Source: Planctomycetia bacterium
GTDB lineage: Bacteria; Planctomycetota; Planctomycetia; Planctomycetales; Planctomycetaceae
Assembly: GCA_026400935.1 (NCBI GenBank)
Contig: JAPLNX010000520.1
Location: 1-48,830, forward strand
Length of the DNA stretch: 48,830 nucleotides
Direction: 5' to 3'
Shown here one piece after another: positions 41,623-48,830 of the stretch. Made by a program: the position numbers and the translations under genes. Under the pieces are notes generated by a model, which did not search any database, was not told where the DNA came from, and saw nothing but the letters and a program-made list of their open reading frames with translations. Each line of letters opens with the position of its first letter. Position 1 is the first letter of the stretch.

Positions 41623-41762
41623 CTCCAAACAATCCCGTGACTGGTCGGAAGTGGGTTCGTTTGGCGGAAGTCTGAGTGTAAACGACGAACGGCAAACAAA
41701 TCCTACTTATTGACCGATCTCACGTCGTCATGGTAAGTTCTCACCCCCGGAGACCAGATCAA

Positions 41763-42497
41763 ATGGATATTCCCGTCCTTAGCTCACGACCTGCGACACA
41801 AGTCCGAGAACTTGCTCGGAAGATCCGCCACCGGATTCAAGCGGAGCGGTTGACCGACGGCTCGTTCTTCATGACCGAGGCACAGCTCGCCGCCGAGTAC
41901 GGTGCGTCGCGGACGGTCACGCGCGAAGCGGTCAGCCGTTTGCAGGCGCTCGGACTTTTGGAGGGACGCAAACGGAAAGGGCTGATCGTTCGCTGCCCCG
42001 ACCCGCTGCGACTGTTTCAAAACAGTCTCCCCTCGCTGATGACCTCGCCCGACGATTGGCGCGATCTCGCTCAGCTTCGTTATGCGATCGAAGTTGGAGC
42101 CATCGAATTGGCGGTTCGCGCCGCCACCGACGAGCAGATCGAACGTCTTGGTGAGATCGAGCAAGAACTGGAGCAAGCCGTTCTGGCGGACCAGACGTCG
42201 GCTCGCACGATCGAGCTGGATGTGAAGTTTCACTCGCTGATCCTGGAGATGACCGGATCGCGGCTGATCGCCGGCATGCAGCAAGTCCTGGTGCAATTCT
42301 TTCAGACGGTACCGCAGGCAAAACCGACCTTGGCTTCGGCGGAACGCATCTGCTGGGAGCATCGCGAACTGCTCGACGCCATCCGCGACCGGGATGTCGA
42401 ACGGGCTCGTGCGATGATTCGGGTTCAGATCCGAAAAACCTTGGATGCGGCAATCGAAACCGTTGAAGCTGTCTCGACCACAGAAACAGGGGAATGA
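41763..42497 (+). CDS. GntR-family (FadR/FCD) transcriptional regulator
   Basis: The 244-residue product has an N-terminal winged helix-turn-helix (about residues 12-78, with EAQLAAEYGASRTVTREAV as the recognition region) and a C-terminal helical FCD domain. Likely metal or ligand residues lie in LDVKFHSL and CWEHRELLDAI. FCD regulators usually bind carboxylic or sugar acids and control the neighbouring operon. The ATG at 41763 is chosen over 41730 because GGAGA lies about 10 nt upstream. It lies 140 nt after the fusion gene and overlaps the following DUF1501 gene by 4 nt. Probably the local regulator of the rightward set, possibly of both arms. Confidence 0.86.
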   Translation: MDIPVLSSRPATQVRELARKIRHRIQAERLTDGSFFMTEAQLAAEYGASRTVTREAVSRLQALGLLEGRKRKGLIVRCPDPLRLFQNSLPSLMTSPDDWRDLAQLRYAIEVGAIELAVRAATDEQIERLGEIEQELEQAVLADQTSARTIELDVKFHSLILEMTGSRLIAGMQQVLVQFFQTVPQAKPTLASAERICWEHRELLDAIRDRDVERARAMIRVQIRKTLDAAIETVEAVSTTETGE

Positions 42498-43918
42498 ACA
42501 TGTTGCGAGTTCTTGGCTCCGAGACGCGACTGTGCGATGGGATCACGCGCCGCGAACTGATGCGCGTCGGCGGGCTGTCGTTGTTTGGCGGTTTGAATTG
42601 GTCGCGAGCCGTTCAGGCGGCGAACACCGGCGGAGGAACTCGCGGCCCGGCAAAGTCCGTGATCATGTTCAATTTGCTCGGAGGTCCGTCGCATATCGAC
42701 ATGGTGGATTTGAAACCGCAGGCGGCGGTCGAGATTCGCGGCGAGTTCAATCCGATCGCGACATCCGTCCCCGGCCTGTCGATCTGCGAGCATCTGCCGA
42801 AGCTCGCGCAGTGGATGCACCGAGCGACGTTGATTCGCACCTTCAGCCACATGTTCAACTCGCACGATCCGCTGCCGTTCATGACCGGCTTCACGGATGG
42901 CAATCCTGCGGCTCAGGCGATGCCAACCGATCCGCCGGACATCGGTGCGATCTGCCAGTACCTGGGACTGGGACCAAGTGACTTGCCGGGAGCCGTCTGC
43001 ATGCCGTGCTTTCCCGGATCGGGGCAGAAAGGTCATCGTCGGCGCGGGCCGTATGGCGGATTCCTGGGCAAGCAATACGACCCGCTGTTCACGCTCTGCA
43101 AGCCGACGTTCGCGCGCGAGCCGAAGTTCAACGACTACGACCCAGTGATGCCGCTGGGTGAGCCGTTCCCTCCCACGGCCGACGCTCTACCCGATATGAC
43201 CGTGCAGCGGTTAGATCGGCGACGATCACTGGTCTCGCAAATCGACAGCGAGTTCGCTCGCACGCAATCGTCGCGAGCGGTCGCCACGATGAGCGACGCG
43301 CAACGGCGAGCGTTCTTGATGCTGACATCGGGCCGCACGCGCGATGCCTTCGATCTGAACCTGGAACCGGCCGCGATCCGCGAAGCCTACGGCCGCAACC
43401 TCGTCGGCGCGAGCCTGCTCATCGCGCGGCGACTGGTGGAATCCGGCGTCCCGTTCGTCAGTGTCCATCAAGAAATCTTCGACCATTACGGACATGCCTA
43501 CGACATGCACTCGAACAACTTCGGCATGTTGAAGAACCTGAATCTGCCGCTGCTCGATCAAGTGATCCCCGCGCTGCTGCACGATCTCGATTCGCGCGGG
43601 CTGCTCGATTCGACATTGGTTGTCGTGATGGGAGAGATGGGCCGCACGCCGAAGGTCAACGGCAGCGCCGGCCGCGATCACTGGCCTCAATGCGGCTTCA
43701 GCCTGCTGTTCGGCGGAGGCGTGAAGCAAGGCCTGGTCCACGGCTCGACCGATGCGATCGGTGCCTACCCGGCGTCGCATCCGGTGTCGCCCGCCGACTT
43801 CGTCGCCACGATTTATCAGTTGATGGGCATCGACCCCCACCAGACGGTCGCCGACCGCACCGGCCGCCCGATCCCAATCGCTCACGGAGGAGACCCCGTG
43901 CGAGAGATCATTGCTTGA
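42494..43918 (+). CDS. DUF1501 family protein, Tat-exported, coupled to the GntR regulator
   Basis: The 474-residue product has a Tat-type N terminus (GITRRELMRVGGLSLFGG) and the DUF1501 pattern: SVIMFNLLGGPSHIDMVDLKP, GVPFVSVHQEIFDHYGHAYD and MGEMGRTPKVNGSAGRDHWP. The last block holds the conserved GRTP and GRDH residues of this alkaline-phosphatase-like family. The ATG overlaps the GntR stop as ATGA (42494-42497), so an exported protein is translationally tied to a regulator. No PSD1 partner is adjacent, in contrast to the two left-hand DUF1501 genes. Activity is unknown. Confidence 0.87.
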   Translation: MNMLRVLGSETRLCDGITRRELMRVGGLSLFGGLNWSRAVQAANTGGGTRGPAKSVIMFNLLGGPSHIDMVDLKPQAAVEIRGEFNPIATSVPGLSICEHLPKLAQWMHRATLIRTFSHMFNSHDPLPFMTGFTDGNPAAQAMPTDPPDIGAICQYLGLGPSDLPGAVCMPCFPGSGQKGHRRRGPYGGFLGKQYDPLFTLCKPTFAREPKFNDYDPVMPLGEPFPPTADALPDMTVQRLDRRRSLVSQIDSEFARTQSSRAVATMSDAQRRAFLMLTSGRTRDAFDLNLEPAAIREAYGRNLVGASLLIARRLVESGVPFVSVHQEIFDHYGHAYDMHSNNFGMLKNLNLPLLDQVIPALLHDLDSRGLLDSTLVVVMGEMGRTPKVNGSAGRDHWPQCGFSLLFGGGVKQGLVHGSTDAIGAYPASHPVSPADFVATIYQLMGIDPHQTVADRTGRPIPIAHGGDPVREIIA

Positions 43919-43999
43919 CGGACTTTGTCGTCCGTCGTCCGTCGGAAAACTTGTTTCAGTTTGTCTGTCACCGATTTCTTACTTTCGGAGGTGTCTGTC

Positions 44000-44947
44000 A
44001 TGCAAACGAATTATTCAATGTCGCAGCGTTCTCGCGGTTTCACTCTGATCGAGTTGTTGGTGGTGATTGCGATCATCGCGATCCTCATCGCACTGCTGCT
44101 GCCGGCAGTGCAGCAAGCGCGAGAGGCGGCTCGCCGCAGCCAATGCAAGAACAATCTCAAACAGTTGGGTTTGGCGGTGCAGAACTATCACGATAATTTC
44201 AAGGCGTTCCCGATCAGCCTTTACGGTGGGTATGGAGATACCGCGAATGTCGGAGGTTACACCCAAACGTCTCGTTCGTGGGGTTGGCCGGTTCGTCTAC
44301 TGCCATACATGGATCAGGACCCTCTCTACAAGAAGTGTAGTCCGGGCAATACGACAATTGTCGCCAGCGGTCAGATGGCCACCATAGTGGTCGCTTTTCT
44401 GTGTCCGAGTGACCCCGCCGGAAGTCAGGAAATCGAGAACCACAGCTACGCCACCGGCAGCGTGAACTGCGCCGTTACCAACTACAAGGGAGTCATGGGC
44501 AGCGATTGGGACTGGGGTGTCTACACGAACAATGTAGTGACAACGGGGGACGCATTCACAAACAACAACGGGCTGTTCTACGCGCTGGACTACCGCGATT
44601 ACAAAAAGATGGCAACCATGAGAGACGGAACCAGTAGCACGCTGATTATCGGGGAAACCGTCTGCAACAAGCAGTTCGCGGTGGATGGGACCGGCCCAGG
44701 GAATAACTGGCAGAACTCCGCCTCGGTCTGTGCCACGACGGCAGTTCCGCTAAACCGGTTTCATGGCGCTTCAACATCAGCGAGCACTCCCTGGGATCAA
44801 CGCTGGAGTTTTGGAAGTTCGCATCCTGGCGGCGCGCACTTCCTCATGGGGGACGGCACCGTCCGGTTCATTAACAACACCATCGCGCGGCAAACCTATC
44901 GTGACCTCAGCTCGATCAATGGTCGTGAAGTAATTGGCGAGTTCTAG
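44000..44947 (+). CDS. DUF1559 (H-X9-DG) prepilin-like protein
   Basis: The 315-residue product begins with a type IV prepilin-like signal, SRGFTLIELLVVIAIIAIL, followed by the conserved LPAVQQAREAARR helix and CKNNLKQLGLAVQNYHD. The C terminus carries the H-x9-DG-type motif (HPGGAHFLMGDGTVRFI). Such proteins are among the most expanded families in planctomycetes and are thought to be assembled by a pseudopilin or secretion-like system; function is unknown. The ATG at 44000 has a perfect GGAGGT site 8 nt upstream. It starts 81 nt after the DUF1501 gene and is followed by a strong terminator, so it may be its own transcription unit. Confidence 0.92.
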   Translation: MQTNYSMSQRSRGFTLIELLVVIAIIAILIALLLPAVQQAREAARRSQCKNNLKQLGLAVQNYHDNFKAFPISLYGGYGDTANVGGYTQTSRSWGWPVRLLPYMDQDPLYKKCSPGNTTIVASGQMATIVVAFLCPSDPAGSQEIENHSYATGSVNCAVTNYKGVMGSDWDWGVYTNNVVTTGDAFTNNNGLFYALDYRDYKKMATMRDGTSSTLIIGETVCNKQFAVDGTGPGNNWQNSASVCATTAVPLNRFHGASTSASTPWDQRWSFGSSHPGGAHFLMGDGTVRFINNTIARQTYRDLSSINGREVIGEF

Positions 44948-44969
44948 CAACACGCTGAGATTTGGTTTG

Positions 44970-45002
44970 TCCCCCCCGAATCGCTCGACCGATCGGGGGG
45001 GA
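44970..45002 (+). terminator. Strong GC-rich hairpin terminator after the DUF1559 gene
   Basis: A perfect 10-bp stem is formed by TCCCCCCCGA (44970-44979) and TCGGGGGGGA (44993-45002) with a 13-nt loop. It starts 23 nt beyond the stop and is followed by CTTTCTTC, a pyrimidine-rich but not pure T tract. Confidence 0.65.
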
Positions 45003-45157
45003 CTTTCTTCATTCACAGGTCCGACGAAACCGGAAAACAGCCGAGCCGGGTGGCTAGCCTCCCGACGTTTTTCATGAGACGCGCAGATTCGAGGACGAAC
45101 TTGGCCCGGCTCGCTGGCTTTCGACTGACCATCGATTTCATTTACCGAAAGTGGAAC

Positions 45158-45610
45158 ATGAAAAGACTGCGGTTCTTTCCGAATGTTTGCCTCGTTGGTT
45201 TCGCCTTCCTGGCAGTATCGCTGTTCATTGGATGCGGTGGTTCGGACGACGGCCCGAAGCTGGTGCCCGTTTCTGGAAAAGTCACCCTCGCCGGCAGTCC
45301 GCTTCCGGGAGTCGGGATTTCCTTTCGGCCCGATGCCGCCAAAGGAAACAAGTCCGTCCATGAACCTTCCGGGACAGCAGATGCCGAAGGAAAGTTTGAA
45401 CTGGTCGCCGCCGCGAAAAATGGTGCGGAGGTCGGCTGGTATAAAGTCGTCATCATCCCCGCCGCGCCTGCTCCGAAGGGTGGGGAGATGCCGCAGGTTG
45501 GCCCGCCGCCGTTCAGCGTGAAATACACCGATGTCACGACGACCGATCTGAGTATCGAGGTCAAGGCGGGCGCGGCTCCGGGAGCGTATGACCTGACTCT
45601 GACCAAGTGA
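45158..45610 (+). CDS. Small exported lipoprotein, carboxypeptidase-regulatory-like fold
   Basis: The 150-residue product has a lipoprotein signal (MKRLRFF, hydrophobic core, lipobox SLFIGCGG with Cys at about residue 28). The mature part starts VPVSGKVTLAGSPLPGVGIS and looks like a transthyretin/carboxypeptidase-regulatory beta-sandwich, a very common small-lipoprotein type beside DUF1559 genes in planctomycetes. The ATG at 45158 is chosen over a longer open frame (45050) because it directly precedes the signal peptide, although its ribosome site is weak. It lies between the DUF1559 and DUF1501 genes. Envelope location is likely; the role is unknown. Confidence 0.8.
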   Translation: MKRLRFFPNVCLVGFAFLAVSLFIGCGGSDDGPKLVPVSGKVTLAGSPLPGVGISFRPDAAKGNKSVHEPSGTADAEGKFELVAAAKNGAEVGWYKVVIIPAAPAPKGGEMPQVGPPPFSVKYTDVTTTDLSIEVKAGAAPGAYDLTLTK

Positions 45611-45644
45611 ATCTTGAGTGAACTTTCCAACGCGGGCGAAAAGA

Positions 45645-47069
45645 ATGGTGAATTTTCAACAAATCCCTGGCCTTGATCGACGCACGTTTTTGGTGGCGTC
45701 GAGCGTTGGGGTTGCCGGTCAGGCATTCGGGCGGTCGGCTCAGTCTGAGACCGCAGTGAAGTCGACAAACGGGCGACCGACGGCAAAGTCGACGATCCTG
45801 TTCTTTTTATGCGGAGGCGCATCGCACGTCGATTTATGGGATTTAAAGCCGGACGCGCCGCTGGAGTATCGCGGGCCATTTCAACCGATCGCGACCTCAG
45901 CGCCCGGAGTGCGGCTGTGCGAGCATCTGCCGCTGTTGGCGAAGCAGGCGCATCACATCGCGCTCCTCAATTCGGTGGGTGCGACCGTCAACACCAATGA
46001 CCATCACGCCGGCTACTACCACAACCTGACCGGTCATGTCCCCGATCTGACGTTCTTGACGCAAGGCAACAATCGAACGCCATATTCCGACGACTGGCCC
46101 TACATGGGATGTGTTGTCGCGGCGAAGCGGCCGCAGCTTGCCGGAATGCCCAATGCAGTCACGCTGCCCTACAAGCCGAGCCAAGCTCCCTATACCCGTC
46201 CTGGACAGTTCGCCGCTCGGCTGGGCATCAAGCACGACCCGCTTTACGTCTTCGGAAGTCGGGACAAGCCGACCGAGTTTCGGGCTCCTGATCTTGTCCT
46301 CTCGGCTGACGTCCCCGGAAGGCGATTCGGCATGCGGAAGGAGTTGCTGACGGAACTCGACAATGTCCGGCGCGATCTCGATCAGTTTGCCGCAGTTCAA
46401 ACCTGGAACAGCCAGCAAGAGCGAGCGATCTCACTGCTGACGTCCGCCGCGACGACCACCGCCTTCGACGTCTCTCGCGAGAAGCCCGAAACGATCGCCC
46501 GCTACGGTGCAACGATCAATGGCATGAGCCTGCTGGCCGCTCGCCGACTCGTCGAATCCGGCGTGCCGTTCGTGACCGTCTTCTGGTCGGAAGAGGATAA
46601 GGCAGTTGCCAAGAAGTGCCTCAGCGGCGGCGGGTGGGATACTCACGGCAACAACTTCGCGTGCTTGAAAGAGGATCTGTTGCCTGAATTCGACCGCGGC
46701 TTCTCGGCGCTCGTTGAGGACTTGTCGGAGCGCGGCATGCTGGATGAAACCTTGCTGATGATCACCAGCGAAATGGGACGCAAGCCAAAGATCGGCGACC
46801 CGCGTTCGGGAGGCGTCACTGGAGCCGGCCGCGATCATTGGACGCACTGCCTCACCGATGTGCTGGCAGGTGGCGGCATCCGAGGCGGGCAGACTTACGG
46901 AGCCAGCGACCGCTACGGCGAATACCCAGCCGCTCGCCCCATCACTCCCGCTGACGTGACCAAGACCGTCTATCACGCGATGAGCATTCACAACTTGGAA
47001 GCGTTCGATAATCAAAACCGCCCCTACAACCTGCTCGACGAAGGCAAGCCGCTCGTTGAACTGTTCTGA
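45645..47069 (+). CDS. DUF1501 family protein, Tat-exported
   Basis: The 474-residue product has a Tat signal (LDRRTFLVASSVGVAGQ) and the DUF1501 blocks STILFFLCGGASHVDLWDLKP, RLVESGVPFVTVFW, GGWDTHGNNF and TSEMGRKPKIGDP with GRDHWTHC. The usual GRTP is GRKP here. ATG at 45645 is preferred; a GTG at 45618 is in frame with nine further residues but no better ribosome site. It follows the lipoprotein gene by 34 nt and precedes the PQQ-type propeller by 14 nt, suggesting one transcript. As with other family members the activity is unproven. Confidence 0.86.
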   Translation: MVNFQQIPGLDRRTFLVASSVGVAGQAFGRSAQSETAVKSTNGRPTAKSTILFFLCGGASHVDLWDLKPDAPLEYRGPFQPIATSAPGVRLCEHLPLLAKQAHHIALLNSVGATVNTNDHHAGYYHNLTGHVPDLTFLTQGNNRTPYSDDWPYMGCVVAAKRPQLAGMPNAVTLPYKPSQAPYTRPGQFAARLGIKHDPLYVFGSRDKPTEFRAPDLVLSADVPGRRFGMRKELLTELDNVRRDLDQFAAVQTWNSQQERAISLLTSAATTTAFDVSREKPETIARYGATINGMSLLAARRLVESGVPFVTVFWSEEDKAVAKKCLSGGGWDTHGNNFACLKEDLLPEFDRGFSALVEDLSERGMLDETLLMITSEMGRKPKIGDPRSGGVTGAGRDHWTHCLTDVLAGGGIRGGQTYGASDRYGEYPAARPITPADVTKTVYHAMSIHNLEAFDNQNRPYNLLDEGKPLVELF

Positions 47070-47083
47070 AGCTGAGAGTTCGC

Positions 47084-48616
47084 ATGAAAAACTTGACCTA
47101 CCCGAGTTGTTCTCAAATTCGATCCGCACTTGTTGCGGCGGGCCTGCTGCTGACGCTGGCGATCTTCCCAGCTTTCGTGCGAGCGGACGATTGGCCGCAG
47201 TTTCGCGGGCCGAATTGTGCAGGCATCTCGACCGGAACCAAGCCGCTGCTGATCAAGTTCTCGGCCACCGAGAATGTTCGCTGGTCCGCGAAGGTGGGAG
47301 ATGGTGTCGGTGGCTCGGTCATCGCGGCGGGGCGCGTGTTCGTGAGCGGCATGACAGCGGCCGAAACGGTCAGCCTGTTCGCGTTCGATGCCATCACGGG
47401 CAAGCAGTTGTGGCAACGTGATTGGAAGACCGGCCCACTCGCGGAAGTGCATGCCACGAACAGTCAGGCCAGCGCGACGCCGGCCGCGGATGCCGAACGA
47501 GTCTACTTCTACTTCAGCTCGCTTGGTCTGCTGACCGTCGATGCTCAATCCGGCAAGGACGTGTGGCAGCAGAAACTCCCGACGCCATTCTTCGTCTTCA
47601 AGTGGGGCCCGGGGATGTCGCCAGTGCTGTATCGCGACATGGTGTTGTTCTGCCAGGACGACGATCTCAACCCCGCGTTCTGGGCCTTTGATAAAGTCAC
47701 GGGCAAGTTGCGCTGGAAGGACGAGCGGCTTGATATGGCGGTGAATTATTCACACCCGGTCATTAGCACGGTGAACGGTCACGATGAGATCGTGGTAGCG
47801 GGGACCGGCCAGTTGATCGGCTACGACCCGGCGTCCGGCGAGCGTCGCTGGTTTGCGAAGGTCATGCTGCGAAACATCAAGACGACCCCTGTGTGTCGTG
47901 ACGGCGTGATCTATGTCTCGGTGCAGAGCAGTGCGATCGCTAATCAATGGTTGGCCGCTGTTGATCGCGACGAGAAAGCCGGCAACAAGGACGGCAAGCT
48001 CGATAAAGCAGAGATTCAGCGATACGTCGGCAAGCAGCCGATCCCCGAGGCGTTCCTCAAGAAGACGTTCGATCGCGGCGACCTCAACCAAGACGGTTTC
48101 CTCGAAGGGCGCGAGTTAGATGTTGCGTTCCTGCATCCCAACAACTTCGCCGGAGCGGACTTCAATTCGACCGGCGACGCGGCCGCCGAGCAGTTCATTC
48201 TGGCGGTGCGTGGCGGCGGCCAAGGGGATGTCACGCAGACGCACCTCTTGTGGAAGCACAAGACGAAGAACACCGATCACATCGTCTCGCCCTTCGTTTC
48301 GGACGGTCGCATGTTTCTCATCAAAGAGGGGGGCATCAGCACCGTCTTCAACACGCAGAAAGGAGACTCCGTGCGCGGCCCCAAACGGATCGGCAGCGGC
48401 GGCACCTACTTCGCATCTCCGATCTACGGCGACGGGAAACTCTACGTCGCCAGCGAGAACGGGAATGTCACCGTCCTGAAGAATACGGCGGACTACGAAG
48501 AACTCGCCGTGAACGACATCGGCGAAAGCATCGTCGCGACTCCCGCCATCGCCGACGGCTCCCTTTTCATCCGCACTCGAACGAAGTTGATGTGCTTTAC
48601 CGCCGATGGCCGGTGA
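47084..48616 (+). CDS. PQQ-like beta-propeller protein with inserted EF hand
   Basis: The 510-residue product has a signal peptide (hydrophobic 15-33, cleavage near VRA-DD). Propeller blades of the PQQ-binding-like type follow: DWPQFRGPNCAG, FAFDAITGKQLWQRDW, TVDAQSGKDVWQQKLP and IGYDPASGERRWF. An EF-hand pair interrupts the propeller at about residues 290-345; the second loop DLNQDGFLEGRE is canonical for Ca2+, the first (around DRDEKAGNKDGKLDKAE) is irregular. The final blades follow. It is probably periplasmic and Ca2+-dependent; whether it binds PQQ or is only a scaffold is not evident. It starts 14 nt after the DUF1501 gene. Confidence 0.86.
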   Translation: MKNLTYPSCSQIRSALVAAGLLLTLAIFPAFVRADDWPQFRGPNCAGISTGTKPLLIKFSATENVRWSAKVGDGVGGSVIAAGRVFVSGMTAAETVSLFAFDAITGKQLWQRDWKTGPLAEVHATNSQASATPAADAERVYFYFSSLGLLTVDAQSGKDVWQQKLPTPFFVFKWGPGMSPVLYRDMVLFCQDDDLNPAFWAFDKVTGKLRWKDERLDMAVNYSHPVISTVNGHDEIVVAGTGQLIGYDPASGERRWFAKVMLRNIKTTPVCRDGVIYVSVQSSAIANQWLAAVDRDEKAGNKDGKLDKAEIQRYVGKQPIPEAFLKKTFDRGDLNQDGFLEGRELDVAFLHPNNFAGADFNSTGDAAAEQFILAVRGGGQGDVTQTHLLWKHKTKNTDHIVSPFVSDGRMFLIKEGGISTVFNTQKGDSVRGPKRIGSGGTYFASPIYGDGKLYVASENGNVTVLKNTADYEELAVNDIGESIVATPAIADGSLFIRTRTKLMCFTADGR

Positions 48617-48643
48617 GTGCGGAACAGCGTTTGCAAGTTTTTA

Positions 48644-48830
48644 TTAGGCGGGGGTGAGTCGGGATCTGGCGTGGAGGCCGGGGCGGGTTTGCTGGCGGGT
48701 GGTCCAGAACGTTTTTGAGAGCTGGCTGCCGCTCAGGCGGTCGGAGCGGAGTTGCAGGAGGGCTTCGGCTCCGGGTTGGCTCCAGAACTTTTCGGTTCCT
48801 TTGACTCGGTAGTTCAGCTCCTTCATCGTC
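48644..48830 (-). CDS. C-terminal fragment of a probable ISKra4-type transposase (cut by window edge)
   Basis: The minus strand is open from the right edge to a TAA at 48644-48646. The visible 61 residues include RVKGTEKFWSQPGAEALLQL and later RSDRLSGS and FWTTRQ. This is the pattern at the C terminus of ISKra4-family transposases. An ATG at 48824-48826 is probably internal, as the frame continues beyond the window. The left end of this element is not resolved; the 27 nt to the PQQ gene show no clear inverted repeat. Confidence 0.6.
   Translation of the reverse strand, partial: TMKELNYRVKGTEKFWSQPGAEALLQLRSDRLSGSQLSKTFWTTRQQTRPGLHARSRLTPA

Overview
The window looks like chromosomal DNA of a planctomycete (phylum Planctomycetota). 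The evidence is the set of families typical of that phylum: two PSCyt1/PSCyt2/PSD1 (DUF1549/DUF1553) cytochrome proteins, four Tat-exported DUF1501 proteins, a DUF1559 prepilin-like protein, a giant Ser/Thr kinase, and many exported beta-propeller proteins. No rRNA, tRNA or CRISPR array was seen. Partial transposase-like reading frames sit at both extreme edges (IS630-like on the left, ISKra4-like on the right).

Left part (1-13 kb): a leftward ExbB-ExbD-ExbD operon; divergent from it a 2208-residue kinase / nSTAND ATPase / membrane / HEAT-repeat protein; a small class I methyltransferase; a leftward ketoacyl-synthase homologue that has lost all three catalytic residues; and a NhaD/CitMHS-type antiporter.

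Middle part (13-24.3 kb, all leftward): PSD1 - small membrane protein - DUF1501, then GntR regulator - PSD1 - DUF1501. The PSD1 proteins carry extra concanavalin-like and coiled-coil segments. One PSD1 gene contains two REP-like inverted-repeat elements that are translated in frame.

Catabolic island (24.3-42.5 kb): two divergent gene sets meet at 34.64-34.84 kb. Leftward: SSS symporter, DapA/NAL-type aldolase, PhyH dioxygenase, and four exported or propeller/LamG proteins, then decayed gene remnants and GntR regulator 1. Rightward: a second member of the propeller family, HpcH/HpaI aldolase, Gfo/Idh/MocA dehydrogenase, SDR, an amidohydrolase fused to a class III aminotransferase, GntR regulator 2 and a DUF1501 gene. 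Stop/start overlaps of 4 nt (33137-33140, 37155-37158, 38180-38183, 42494-42497) indicate translational coupling. The gene content suggests uptake and breakdown of a keto-acid-forming sugar acid or amino sugar acid released from a polymer; the substrate cannot be read from sequence. This island is the best candidate for an undescribed system.

Right end (44-48.6 kb): a DUF1559 prepilin-like gene with a strong terminator, a small lipoprotein, a fourth DUF1501 gene and a PQQ-type propeller with an EF hand.

A recurring theme is REP-like elements: GTAG-headed short hairpins arranged as inverted pairs. Three lie inside coding sequence and one nested cluster is intergenic. The one at 40238-40298 is flanked by a 5-bp direct repeat, so that element plus duplication equals exactly 22 codons. 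All coordinates, motif positions and identities were read by eye; no database search was possible.
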